Origin: Nocardioides turkmenicus
Lineage (GTDB): Bacteria; Actinomycetota; Actinomycetes; Propionibacteriales; Nocardioidaceae
Length of the DNA: 64,000 bases
Assembly: GCF_011045035.1 (NCBI RefSeq)
Contig: NZ_JAALAA010000004.1
Span: 235,373-299,372 of the forward strand
Direction of reading: 5' to 3'
A program made the position numbers and the translations under genes. This document shows positions 34,871 through 43,744 of this stretch, one piece after another. The notes beneath the pieces were generated by a model, which saw only the letters and a program-made list of their open reading frames with translations, did no database searches and was not told where the DNA came from. The stretch's first letter is position 1. Each line of letters starts with the position of its first letter.

Positions 34871-36111
34871 ATGACCACGCTGCAACAACCCCAACACCCC
34901 GTCCTCGAGGCAGTGGTTGCAGTCACCAGCGCACTGGACCAGGTTGCGGAGGCAAACCCGGCGTTCATGGCCACCGACCAGAAGGCCACCACCCTGGTCG
35001 AGATCGCTCGGGCCAAAGCCCAGCTGGCCGAGCTCGAACTCCGCGTGCTCGCGACCGCTGATGATGTCGCCGCGGAGAGCGCCGCGCGCGATGTGGCGGC
35101 CTGGCTTCACCACCACACCCATCAACGTCCGGAAGTACTGCGGGCCGATCTGCGACTCGCGTCTGCGCTGGACCGGTCCTACGGCCTGGTCGCCGCGGCG
35201 ATGCGGGTCGGGGAGTGCAACCCGGCACAGGCTCAGGTGATCACCCAGGCCCTCGACGAACTCCCCGCCGATCTGGACCCCGAGATCAAGACCAAGGCCG
35301 AGGAGACCCTCCTCGCCTACGCCACCCAGTTCGACCCGGCCCAGCTCCGCCGGCTCGGCCGCCGGATCCTGGAGGTCATCGCCCCCGAGATCGCCGAGGC
35401 CGAAGAAGCGAAACGCCTCGCCGCCGAAGAAGCCCACGCCCGCAAGAAGACCCGGCTGAGCATGCGCCGCCTCGGGACGGCACCACCCGGATCGCGGCCG
35501 TGGTCCCCGATGCGGCCGCGGACCGGCTCGCCACCAACCTGGAGGCGTTCGCCTCACCCAGGCGCGAGGACGGCACCCGCACCGACACCGGCGACTACCT
35601 GCCCTACGACCGCCGCCTCGGCCAGGCGTTCTGCCAGCTGCTCGAAACCCTCGACCCAGCCCGGCTGCCCATCCACGGCGGAGACGCCACCACGGTGATC
35701 GTGACCATCGACCTCGACCAACTCCGCAAAGAGGCCGGCATCGCCCAGATCATCGGCGGCAGCCCGATCACCGCCGCTGAGGCTCGGCGGCTGGCCTGCA
35801 CCGCAGGCATCCTGCCCGCTGTCCTCGGTGGTGACTCCGAGCTTCTCGATCTCGGGCGTAGGGAACGCCTCTTCACCGCCGCCCAACGCCGGGCCCTTCT
35901 CCTCAGATCCGCCACCTGCGAGGCCGAAGGCTGCGACATCCCCGGCACCTGGGCAGAAGCCCACCACTGGATCGAATGGGCCCAAGGTGGTGCCACCGAC
36001 CTGGCCAACGCCGCACTCCTCTGCAGCCATCACCACCACCGCGCCCACGACCCCACCTACCTCCACGAACGCCTCCCCAACGGCGACATCCGCTTCACCA
36101 GGCGCACGTAA
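34871..36111 (+). pseudogene. DUF222/HNH endonuclease gene (REP13E12-like) with a frameshift
   Basis: The first frame (ATG 34871) encodes the DUF222 part: VEIARAKAQLAELELRVLAT, AAWLHHHTHQ and AQAQVITQALDELP. At about 35470 (SMRRL) the frame turns into out-of-frame Pro/Arg sequence, while homology continues one base over as RDGTTRIAAVVPDAAADRL up to the HNH nuclease core CEAEGCDIPGTWAEAHHW...LLCSHHHHRAHD near the end. A single missing base, apparently a C in CTC-CGG, explains it. Such genes are multicopy and mobile-like in actinobacteria. Either a recent pseudogene or a sequence error. Confidence 0.85.
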
Positions 36112-36150
36112 ACCGACCGGTCAGATCCAGCCCACCAACACTCCCCGACC

Positions 36151-36270
36151 CGGCGCATCTGCCCCACCAGAACTGGTCGAGTCGGCGCATCTGCCCCACC
36201 TACAGCCGTCGGGTCGGCGCGTCTGTCCCGCTTCTGGCCGACGGTCTGTTGAGGCATCTGCACCGACACG
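36151..36270. repeat. 32-bp-period degenerate tandem repeats left of the acetate transporter gene
   Basis: CGGCGCATCTGCCCCACC begins at 36151 and again at 36183, and a diverged copy CGGCGCGTCTGTCCCGCT begins at 36215. The period is exactly 32 bp, with the first 18 bases conserved and the rest variable. A fourth, weaker copy may follow near 36250. Related sequence occurs at 37047-37200 on the other side of the transporter gene. Confidence 0.75.
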
Positions 36271-36368
36271 ACACGATTGCGTGCATGGGCGGATCCGGGA
36301 GCGGCTCATACCGGGATCGCTCGAGATGCGGGGCACCCCGACGACGGTGAACGCCGGCCCGAACCACG

Positions 36369-36974
36369 TCACGGCACGGGCAGAACGGTGCGGTCCCAGG
36401 TGGTGTTCACGATGATCGCGGCCGAGGCGTAGAGCGCCACCACGGCGTCGAGGATCAGCACGTAGCCGGCCGTCCGGCCCAGGGCCGCGCTGCCGAGGAA
36501 CGACCCGAAGGCCGCCAGGTAGAAGACCCCGGCCAGGAGCACGAAGATCACGATCGTGGTGGTGTTGGTGCGCAGCGCCGCCAGCAGCATGTAGGACGTG
36601 AACAGCGCCCAGGCGAGCAGGAACATCCCGGTGACAGCGGCGCCGCCGGCGGTCACCATCGGGCCGTAGAACTGCACCAGCAACGCGTAGGAGAGCCAGA
36701 ACCCGGCGTACGCGGTGAAGACCAGGGCCGGGAACGTCTCGCCACGCCGGAAGTGGACCAGACCGGCCACGAGCTCGGTTGCGAAGCCCAACGCCAGCGC
36801 GAGCGGCAGCACGGCCGGCAGGGCGGCGGGGTCGACGATCCCCGACATCACCGTCGCCAGGACGAGCGCCGAGATCCCGAAGCTGGCCAGGCCGAGCGGG
36901 AACGGGTCGCCCCAGGTCGTCGTGGTGGCGCCTTGAACCGTCGGCACCTCTGCATCGATGGATGTGTTCGTCAT
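36369..36974 (-). CDS. Acetate/succinate-type uptake transporter (GPR1/FUN34/YaaH, SatP-like)
   Basis: The 201-residue membrane protein has six hydrophobic helices and the family start DPFPLGLASFG (usually NPAPLGL), plus FYGPMVTAGG and LLLAALRTN in the right order. It takes up acetate or related short acids, or releases them. That fits the acetate-forming aldehyde dehydrogenase and acs nearby. The gene stands alone on the minus strand, framed by related repeat clusters on both sides. Confidence 0.9.
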   Translation of the reverse strand: MTNTSIDAEVPTVQGATTTTWGDPFPLGLASFGISALVLATVMSGIVDPAALPAVLPLALALGFATELVAGLVHFRRGETFPALVFTAYAGFWLSYALLVQFYGPMVTAGGAAVTGMFLLAWALFTSYMLLAALRTNTTTIVIFVLLAGVFYLAAFGSFLGSAALGRTAGYVLILDAVVALYASAAIIVNTTWDRTVLPVP

Positions 36975-37046
36975 CAGTTCCTCCAGGGAGTCAGCCGTCG
37001 TCCGGGCTGGGCCACGGCCCTCTCAACGTAGTGACGTACGACACAT

Positions 37047-37200
37047 CGACAGACCCGCCGAGTGGGCGGTCGCGCACCTGCCCTCGGGTAGGCCTCCTGC
37101 CCGGGTGCGTGCGGCCGACGGACAGGTCTGACCCGCTTCTGACCAGGCCTGACGCGGCGCCGGACGGGGTGTTGAGCACCTGCTTCGCCGATGGACAGGT
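37047..37200. repeat. Degenerate repeats right of the acetate transporter gene
   Basis: Units such as CGACGGACAGGTCTGACCCG (37116) and CGATGGACAGGTCCACCCGG (37189) recur, and GTCTGACCCGCTTCTGACC (37126) matches GTCTGTCCCGCTTCTGGCC of the left cluster (36220) at 17 of 19 bases. TGTTGAG-CACCTGC also echoes TGTTGAGGCATCTGC. The region is the upstream side of the transporter gene and overlaps the space before mftM's 3' end. Confidence 0.65.
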
Positions 37201-37219
37201 CCACCCGGTGAGGACGCGA

Positions 37220-38140
37220 TCAGCGGTCGGTGTCGATGACGAGCCAGCCGCCGTGGTGCTCGACGACCCGGTGCGGGTGTCCCGAGGCCTCGCCCCAGGC
37301 GGCGAGGTCGTCCAGCGACACCGTCCGGACGTGGCCCCAGGTCTCGTCGGGCTCGTCCTCGAGGGGTACGGCGATCACGACTCGACGTCGCGCCACCCGG
37401 ATCGCCTCGGCGACCGCCCGGTCTCCGAGACTCGGCTCGATGTGCTCGAGCAGGTGGATCAGCAGCACGTTGTCGGCGGTCTCGTCGGCCCAGGGCAGCC
37501 GGGTGGCGTCGGCGGCTCGCGTGGTCAGCGGCACCTTCAACCGGGACGCCGCGGCACTGAGCAGCGTGACGGTGCCCGCGGAGAGGTCGGAGGCGGTCAC
37601 GTCCCGTCCGGTGGCGGCCAGCCGCAGCGAGAGGAACCCGAAGCAGCACCCGACCTCGAGGACGGAGCCACGAGCCAGCTGCTGCTCGACGAAGCGGTAG
37701 ACGGGGGCGTACTCGGCGACGGTGCCGTGACCGGCGGCGGTGGAGCCGGGGCGCTCCAGTGCCTGCTCCACGTGGCGCAGGGTGTTGCGGTAGAACGCGG
37801 CCCAGGCCTGCTCCGGGTCCGGGGCGCTGCTGACCACGACGCCGGTGAAGAGGCGCTCGAACAGGTCGGGCCCGCGCAGCCAGCCCGGCTGGAACAGCTC
37901 CTCGGCCAGCAGCCCGGAGAGGTCGTCGTCGATCTGCTCCGCCCGCAGGCAGTGGACCAGGTGGACGTGGTGGCCCTCGCGGTGCACATCGAAGTGGCGG
38001 GTGCGGATCGTGCCCAGCTGGCGGCGCGGGCGGGGGCCGCGCCAGGCCCGGACACTGACCACCTCGTCGCGGTAGACGCCCGCCTCCGGCCCGGGGCGGA
38101 GCGCGTCGATCACGGCCAGCTCGCCGGGCGGGGTGGTCAT
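37220..38140 (-). CDS. mftM: Mycofactocin oligosaccharide methyltransferase
   Basis: The 306-residue protein is a class I SAM-dependent methyltransferase: motif I VLEVGCCFGFLSLRLA (about 166-181), VTASDLS (motif II acidic loop) and LLIHLLEHIEPS. The N-terminal 150 residues are specific to the MftM type. MftM methylates the glucan chain of mycofactocin in mycobacteria. It overlaps the VWA gene (ATGA) and is last in the run mdo-moxR-vwa-mftM, the order I recall from Mycolicibacterium. Assignment rests on sequence resemblance and this context. Confidence 0.85.
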   Translation of the reverse strand: MTTPPGELAVIDALRPGPEAGVYRDEVVSVRAWRGPRPRRQLGTIRTRHFDVHREGHHVHLVHCLRAEQIDDDLSGLLAEELFQPGWLRGPDLFERLFTGVVVSSAPDPEQAWAAFYRNTLRHVEQALERPGSTAAGHGTVAEYAPVYRFVEQQLARGSVLEVGCCFGFLSLRLAATGRDVTASDLSAGTVTLLSAAASRLKVPLTTRAADATRLPWADETADNVLLIHLLEHIEPSLGDRAVAEAIRVARRRVVIAVPLEDEPDETWGHVRTVSLDDLAAWGEASGHPHRVVEHHGGWLVIDTDR

Positions 38141-39657
38141 CGGCCGACCGACATCGTCTGGGTGACGTTGTCGAGCCCGCGCAGGTTGCGGACGACCTGG
38201 ACCTTGTCGCACCACTCGGCGTACTCCGGCAGGTCGCAGCCGCCGAGCGACCAGGAGTAGCGCGGCTCCGGGGTGAGCCAGATCGTCGACCGGGCCCGCC
38301 GGGTGAGCTCCTCGAAGGCGGCGAAGCCGGGATCCTTGCCGTTGCCCCGCCCGTCGCCGAGGATCACCAGCGTGGTCCTCCGGTTCACCGCCGAGCCGAA
38401 CTGCTCCAGGAACTGCTCGAACGAGGAGCCGTAGTCCGAGTCGGCGTCCACGTCGAGCACGCCGCCGGCGGGCAGCCCCGACAGCACCAGCGACAGCGCG
38501 TCCTCGATCCGGTGCTCGGCGAACAGGTCGGTGATCTCCACCAGGTCCTTCACGAACGCGAACGACCGGACCGAGGTGGCCACCGACTGCAGGCTGTGCA
38601 GCAGGTGCAGCGTGAAGCGGGCGGTGGAGCGTACGGACAGGGAGACGTCGCAGAGCACGAGCAGCCGCGGCCGGTCGTGCGCCTTCGCGACGGTGACCGG
38701 GCGGAACGGGACCCCGTCGTACTTCATGTTGGTGCGCATCGTCCGGCGGCCGTCGACGATGCCGCGGGCGGCCACCGTACGCCGCGGGCGCGGGGCTCCG
38801 TGGAGCTTCCTGAGCAGCCGCCGCAGCGACTCCTCCAGCGCGGCGCGGTCGTGCTCGGCGACGGTCTCCGCCTGGGTGGCCTGGATCTCGCGCGACTCGA
38901 TCTCGCGCTCCATGCTCATCAGCCGCTCGAGGTGGTCGCGGATCCGCTCGGGGAGCGTGGCCAGCCACGGCGAGAGCGCCTTGCGGAGCTCCGCGAGGGC
39001 ATCGTCGTCGTCGATCCCGCTGTCCGGCTCGCGCTCCTCGAGCCAGCTCAGCAGCGCGATCTCCTCCTGCACCGACAGCTCCGTGTCGAGCTGCATCCCG
39101 GCGTCGCGGATCAGCTCGCCCGGGTTGCCCGGGTTGTGCATCCGGCTGGTCGAGAGCTGGACCCGAGCGGCCTCGCCCGGGCTGGACTTGGGGTCGTTGG
39201 AGAGGACGATCTCGTCGGTGAGCGCGGCGATGTCGATCTTGTTCGCCTCCTGGTGGAGGTTGTAGCGCTGCGCCATGTCCTCGGGCTTGAAGTACTCCTT
39301 GATGTCGTCCGGCTTGCCGTGGCTGTGCCCGTCCTCCGGCACCTCGCCGGGCTCGTCCGAGAGCGTGAAGTCGGTGAGCTCGCCGTCGTCGGAGAGGTCG
39401 TCGTGGGTGTGCCCGTGCTCGTCGGCCTCCTCGACCACTGGCCGCAGCCCGAAGAACCGGTCGAAGACCAGGTCGAACGTGTCCAGGTCACGACGGTCCT
39501 TGACCAGGCTCGCGGTGAGCGCGGCGTGGAGCAGGTGGCGCTGCTCGAGCACCCCGGGCTGGGCGACCGCGTGCATCGCGTCGATCACCTCGGCGGTGCT
39601 CACGCGTACGCCGTAAAGCCGGAGCAGCCGGATGAAGCGGTGCAGTGCGGTCTCCAT
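38137..39657 (-). CDS. VWA/CoxE-like protein with His-rich insert, partner of MoxR
   Basis: The 506-residue protein ends in a CoxE-type von Willebrand A domain (about 310-500) with the MIDAS start LCDVSLSVRST (D-x-S-x-S) and ILGDGRGNGKDPG. The N-terminal helical region (1-300) contains acidic His-rich patches EEADEHGHTHDD (about 75-86) and EDGHSHGKPDD (about 105-115). VWA proteins of this group work with MoxR ATPases to mature or activate enzymes, as CbbO with CbbQ or NorD with NorQ. ATG at 39655-39657. It lies between moxR (19-bp gap) and mftM (overlap). Confidence 0.9.
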   Translation of the reverse strand: METALHRFIRLLRLYGVRVSTAEVIDAMHAVAQPGVLEQRHLLHAALTASLVKDRRDLDTFDLVFDRFFGLRPVVEEADEHGHTHDDLSDDGELTDFTLSDEPGEVPEDGHSHGKPDDIKEYFKPEDMAQRYNLHQEANKIDIAALTDEIVLSNDPKSSPGEAARVQLSTSRMHNPGNPGELIRDAGMQLDTELSVQEEIALLSWLEEREPDSGIDDDDALAELRKALSPWLATLPERIRDHLERLMSMEREIESREIQATQAETVAEHDRAALEESLRRLLRKLHGAPRPRRTVAARGIVDGRRTMRTNMKYDGVPFRPVTVAKAHDRPRLLVLCDVSLSVRSTARFTLHLLHSLQSVATSVRSFAFVKDLVEITDLFAEHRIEDALSLVLSGLPAGGVLDVDADSDYGSSFEQFLEQFGSAVNRRTTLVILGDGRGNGKDPGFAAFEELTRRARSTIWLTPEPRYSWSLGGCDLPEYAEWCDKVQVVRNLRGLDNVTQTMSVGR

Positions 39658-39676
39658 GTCGGGCCTCGATCCCGGC

Positions 39677-40861
39677 TCAGAGCGGGCGTTTGCGGGCCGA
39701 CGGGAACGCCCGGCTGCCCTGGCTCGTCGAGACCGCCGGGGCCGTACGTGGCCCGGTGCCGCCGGCGCCGCCGTAGTAGCCCGCGTTGTGCCGGCCGGGC
39801 TGGTCCTTCGCCTTGCGCTCGGCACGGCCGTCGCGATCGTCGTCGGCCGTGTCGGCAGCCGGGGAATGGGAGTGCCCATGACCGTGCCCGTGACCATGGC
39901 CGTGCAGGTGGTCGGGCACCTCGGCGTTCGGGTCGACCAGCCGCGGCAGCGCGTCCATCACCCGCTTCAGGTCGCGCTCGTACTTCACGACGACGTTGAG
40001 CGTCGTGGAGAGCACGTCGGCCGTGAGCTCCTCGACGCCGAGCACCGCGAGCGTACGGGCCCAGTCGACGGTCTCGGAGATGCTGGGCGCCTTGCGCAGC
40101 TCGAGGTCGCGGATGCCGCGGACGATGTCGACGAGCCGGGCCGCGAGCGAGTCGGCGAGGCCGGTGTCCTTGGACCGGATGATCTCCAGCTCCCGGGCCG
40201 CGTCCGGGTAGTCGAGGAAGAGGTGGAGGCAGCGGCGCTTGAGCGCGGCGGAGAGATCGCGGGTGTTGTTCGAGGTCAGCACGACGTACGGCATGGTCTT
40301 GGCGGTCACCGTGCCGACCTCGGGGATGGAGATCTGGAACTCGGCGAGCAGCTCGAGGAGCACCGCCTCCAGGGCCTCGTCGGCGCGGTCGACCTCGTCG
40401 ATCAGGAGCACGACCGGGGTGTCGGAGTCGATCGCCTCGAGCAGCGGCCGGGCGGCGAGGAAGCGTTGGGAGAAGAACACCGAGTCCTGCTTGGCGATCC
40501 GCTCGACGGCCTCGTTCAGGTCGGCGGCGTCCTCGACGACCTGGCCGATCTTCTCGCGCAGGATCTGGGTGTAGAGCAGCTGCTTGCCGTAGTCCCACTC
40601 GTAGAGCGCCTTGGTCTCGTCCTGACCCTCGTAGCACTGCAGCCGGATCAGACGCCGCCCTGTGGCGACGGCGAGGCTCTCGGCCAGCTGGGTCTTGCCG
40701 ACGCCCGCCGGGCCCTCGAGCAGGACGGGCTTCTCCAGCCGGGTCTGCAGGAACACCGTGGTGGCCAGCCGGTCGTCGGCGAGGTAGCCGCACGTGGCCA
40801 GCTGGGCCCTGGTGTCCTCGACGTCGGTGAAGCCCTGGATCGGTTCGGTGGTGATCGACAC
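39677..40861 (-). CDS. moxR: MoxR family AAA+ ATPase with His-rich tail
   Basis: The 394-residue ATPase has Walker A GPAGVGKT near 48-55, Walker B VVLLIDEVDRAD near 147-158, sensor 1 LTSNNTRD and an arginine-finger region AALKRRCLHLF. The C-terminal 80 residues are an extension with DHLHGHGHGHGHGHSHS (about 316-332), a probable metal-binding tail, and a Gly/Lys end. I take GTG at 40859-40861 because GAGGA is six bases upstream; GTG at 40867 would touch it. Located right after mdo, it should activate the methanol dehydrogenase or its metal loading together with the VWA protein. Confidence 0.92.
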   Translation of the reverse strand: MSITTEPIQGFTDVEDTRAQLATCGYLADDRLATTVFLQTRLEKPVLLEGPAGVGKTQLAESLAVATGRRLIRLQCYEGQDETKALYEWDYGKQLLYTQILREKIGQVVEDAADLNEAVERIAKQDSVFFSQRFLAARPLLEAIDSDTPVVLLIDEVDRADEALEAVLLELLAEFQISIPEVGTVTAKTMPYVVLTSNNTRDLSAALKRRCLHLFLDYPDAARELEIIRSKDTGLADSLAARLVDIVRGIRDLELRKAPSISETVDWARTLAVLGVEELTADVLSTTLNVVVKYERDLKRVMDALPRLVDPNAEVPDHLHGHGHGHGHGHSHSPAADTADDDRDGRAERKAKDQPGRHNAGYYGGAGGTGPRTAPAVSTSQGSRAFPSARKRPL

Positions 40862-40942
40862 GTGCACTCCTCGAGGTGGTGGGTGGGCCGGTGTGGCGGG
40901 CCCGTCGACGGGCCCGCCACACCGAAGGATCAGCTGGACCGA

Positions 40943-42235
40943 TCAGCCGAGCAGGTCGTCCAGGTCGCCGTTCAGGCAGTGCTCGACGACGGGGCGCACG
41001 GTCTCGAACGTGCACTCCTTGGCGTTGCCGGGCGTGCAGGCGTCACCGAGGACGTGGTTGGTGATCCGGTCGATGTCCGCGTCGTCGCCGACGATCTCCT
41101 TGGCGTTCTCGTAGTAGGCGGTCGGGCCCTGGCCCAGCCGGTTCTTCGAGTACGTGTCCTGCTTGACGTCCACGAACCGCTCGGTGATGCCGACGTCGCG
41201 GAGCAGCCGGATGGCCGCGGCGAGGGCAGCGTCGGCGGCCTGCACGTCGGTCATGCCATGGGTGTCGACGCCCATCGCGCGGGCGATGTCGGCGAACCGC
41301 TTGTAGTGCGTGGGCATGTTGAAGGCCCACACGCGCGGCAGCGCGATCGCGTTGTTGAGGCCGTGGTGGGTGTCGTAGAAGGCGCTCACCGCGTGGCTGA
41401 TCGAGTGGATGATGCCGAGGCCGCCGGAGTTGAAGGCCTGGGCGGCGATGTACTGGGCGTACATCATCCCCTCACGACCACCGAGGTCCTGACCGTTCCA
41501 GACCGCCTGGCGCAGGTTCTCCGAGGTCAGCTTGATCGCGTGCAGCGCGTTGCCGAGCGACGGCTGGAAGTTGATCCGGGAGACGTACGGCTCGCTGGCG
41601 TGCGCCAGGACGTCGAAGCCGCACTGCGCGGTGTAGTCGACCGGGCAGTCGTAGTAGAGCACCGGGTCGTCGATCGCCAGGCTGGCGACGGAGGCGTCGT
41701 CGAACGCGACGTACTTGTGCGGGTTGTCGGGGTCCGTGGTCGTGTCGGTGATGACGTACGCCCAGGACGTCTCCGACCCGGTGCCGGCGGTCGTGGACAC
41801 CGCGATGTGCGGCTGGTTCTTCGGGTTCTCGGACATGTTGAAGCCCTCGAACTCGTTGACGTTGCGGCCGTCGTGGGCGACCGAGATGCGCGCGCCCTTG
41901 CAGGCGTCGTGCGACGAGCCGCCGCCGATGGAGACGAACGAGTCGCACTCGTTCTCCTGGTAGAGCTTGACCGAGTCCATGACGTTGTAGTCCTTGGGGT
42001 TGGACTCGACCTTGTCGTACACGACGACCTCGAGGCCGTGGTACTTCATCGACTCGACGATCTTGTTGACGATGTCCGTGCCGCGCAGGCCGGATGTCAT
42101 CACCAGGGTCTTGCGGAAGCCCATCTTGAGGGCCTCGGGTCCGATCATCTCGTGAGCGCCGGGGCCCATGAGGGCGCGCGGGAAGGGGTGGAACTCCTTG
42201 ATAGGGAACGGTTTGAGTAGTTCGTCGACCTGCAT
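40943..42235 (-). CDS. mdo: NDMA-dependent methanol dehydrogenase (iron-type ADH family)
   Basis: The 430-residue protein belongs to the Fe-ADH family: VSIGGGSSHDACKG (cofactor), VSTTAGTGSETSWAYV, and metal ligands in FDVLAHASEPYV and HSISHAVSAFYDTHHG. The start MQVDELLKPFPIKEFHPFPRA is that of actinobacterial Mno/Mdo enzymes, decameric proteins that oxidise methanol and other primary alcohols with tightly bound NAD(P)H and an external acceptor now thought to be mycofactocin. ATG at 42233-42235 has GGAGG five bases upstream. It lies between mftF and moxR, which supports the mycofactocin link. Its 430-residue length matches the family. Confidence 0.94.
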   Translation of the reverse strand: MQVDELLKPFPIKEFHPFPRALMGPGAHEMIGPEALKMGFRKTLVMTSGLRGTDIVNKIVESMKYHGLEVVVYDKVESNPKDYNVMDSVKLYQENECDSFVSIGGGSSHDACKGARISVAHDGRNVNEFEGFNMSENPKNQPHIAVSTTAGTGSETSWAYVITDTTTDPDNPHKYVAFDDASVASLAIDDPVLYYDCPVDYTAQCGFDVLAHASEPYVSRINFQPSLGNALHAIKLTSENLRQAVWNGQDLGGREGMMYAQYIAAQAFNSGGLGIIHSISHAVSAFYDTHHGLNNAIALPRVWAFNMPTHYKRFADIARAMGVDTHGMTDVQAADAALAAAIRLLRDVGITERFVDVKQDTYSKNRLGQGPTAYYENAKEIVGDDADIDRITNHVLGDACTPGNAKECTFETVRPVVEHCLNGDLDDLLG

Positions 42236-42337
42236 GGCAACCTCCGTTGGCGTGTGTGACGCTCAGCACATTAGGTACGGCGAAAGGGCCGCGAACAGGC
42301 GAGGAACGGGAAACAGGCCACCCCGGGAGGGGCCTAC

Positions 42338-43744
42338 CTACCCGTTGGGAGAGGTACCTCCCTGGCTGGTCATCTGGCTGGGTCGACGCGGCAGCAGACA
42401 GGTCGCCGAACGTGCCTTGATCGCGCCCGCCCACAGGCCTGCGCCGTACGCCAGATCGTCGAGTCGCCGGGCCAACGGGCGGTATCGCGTGCCGGGGTTG
42501 TCGACCCGGGCGACGACCACGTCGACGACCAGGGAGGCCGCGAGGGCGCGCCGGACGAGGGCGCTGCGTGGCGCGAGCAGCACGGTCAGCGGCCACCAGT
42601 GCCGCAACAGCAGCGCGGCCTCCTGGCGGACCGTCCAGCCGAGGCCTTGGGCACAGAGCCGGACCGCGAGCCGATCCCTTCCCGGCGTCTCCGGAAGCCG
42701 TCGTCGCAGCGAGAGCGTGCCGTAGGCGATCCCGGCGGCGGCCACCGACAGCGACCAGCGGCGGTGCACCAGCAGCGCCGCGGCCGTCGCGGCCATGCTC
42801 ACCGTCATCACGGCCGGGGCGCCCTTGCGGCCGTGGCGGACGGCGAGGTCGGCGCCACCGGTGCCGTAGAGGTACTTGCGGCCCAGCCAGCCGCGGACGG
42901 TCGCGCGGGTGTCGTGCCAGGCCACCTCGTCGGGGTCGTAGCGCACCACCTCACCGGCCTCGACCAGCCGCCAGACCAGATCGACGTCCTCGCCCACCCG
43001 CATCGTCTCCTCGAAGCCCTTTCCGAGCCGGTCCGTACGTCCCACCAGGCAGGCGCTGGGCAGCCAGCCCACCGCGGCACCCGGGCGCACGACGCAGGCG
43101 CGGGTGCCGAGGGCGAGCGAGGAGTCGTCCTCGTCGAAGCGCTCGAACCACCGCGGCGCCCGGCTGCGGGCGCGGCTGCGGACCAGTGGCGCGACCAGCG
43201 CGACGCGACAGTCGGCGAAGTGGCGGGAGAGCCTCAGGAGCGTGCTCGCCTCGACGGTCACGTCGGAGTCGACGAAGGCTACGTACGCGGTGCGCACCGC
43301 GCGCAGGCCGGCGTTGCGGGCTCCGGCCGGACCGAGGTTCTCCGGCAGCCGCAGGAGGTGGGCGCCGTGGCGGCGGGCGACCCGCTCGACGGCGTCGCGG
43401 TCGAGGGAGGCGTCGTCGACGACGATGCGATGGAGGCCCTTCAGCGGCTCGAGCGCGCGGTCGAGCTGCTCGGGCCGGTCGCGCACCGGGATCACGACGG
43501 TGAGCTCCGCCGGGTCCACCCCGGGCCCGGCGAGCACCGGGTCGGCCAGGTTGCCGTCGACGAGCCTGGCGGCGAGGGCGTCGGTCACCGCGTCGACCAC
43601 GGTGACCTCGCCGTCGGCCAGCAGCGCCCGCGCCGCCTTGGTGAGCCGGACGGCCCGCAGCGGCGAACCGCCGACGAGCAGGCGGCCGTCGATGCGGCGT
43701 ACGTCGTCACGGATGCGGGCCCGGAAGCCGATCGGGAATCTCAT
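42338..43744 (-). CDS. mftF: Mycofactocin glycosyltransferase MftF
   Basis: The 468-residue family 2 glycosyltransferase has an N-terminal domain, then VVIPVRDRPEQLDRALEPL, VDDASLD, NLGPAGARNAGL and the DxD-type FVDSDVTVE, with a membrane-associated C-terminal half (VMTVSMAATAAALLVHRRWSLSV). MftF attaches the beta-1,4-glucan chain to the matured mycofactocin core. It overlaps the SDR gene (ATGA) and ends the mft run. A weak hairpin (42316-42334) separates it from mdo. Confidence 0.93.
   Translation of the reverse strand: MRFPIGFRARIRDDVRRIDGRLLVGGSPLRAVRLTKAARALLADGEVTVVDAVTDALAARLVDGNLADPVLAGPGVDPAELTVVIPVRDRPEQLDRALEPLKGLHRIVVDDASLDRDAVERVARRHGAHLLRLPENLGPAGARNAGLRAVRTAYVAFVDSDVTVEASTLLRLSRHFADCRVALVAPLVRSRARSRAPRWFERFDEDDSSLALGTRACVVRPGAAVGWLPSACLVGRTDRLGKGFEETMRVGEDVDLVWRLVEAGEVVRYDPDEVAWHDTRATVRGWLGRKYLYGTGGADLAVRHGRKGAPAVMTVSMAATAAALLVHRRWSLSVAAAGIAYGTLSLRRRLPETPGRDRLAVRLCAQGLGWTVRQEAALLLRHWWPLTVLLAPRSALVRRALAASLVVDVVVARVDNPGTRYRPLARRLDDLAYGAGLWAGAIKARSATCLLPRRPSQMTSQGGTSPNG

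Noticed and set aside
36151..36270. The 32-bp-period repeats as a CRISPR array
   Set aside because: Only three diverged copies, conserved part about 18 bp and variable part about 14 bp, and no cas genes nearby.
39632..42220. An 862-codon plus-strand frame across moxR and mdo
   Set aside because: It spans two minus-strand genes with full motifs and has shadow composition.
42316..42334. Hairpin between mftF and mdo as a terminator
   Set aside because: Only seven pairs with two mismatches; too weak to list as a feature, though mdo does appear to have its own ribosome site and promoter-like sequence.
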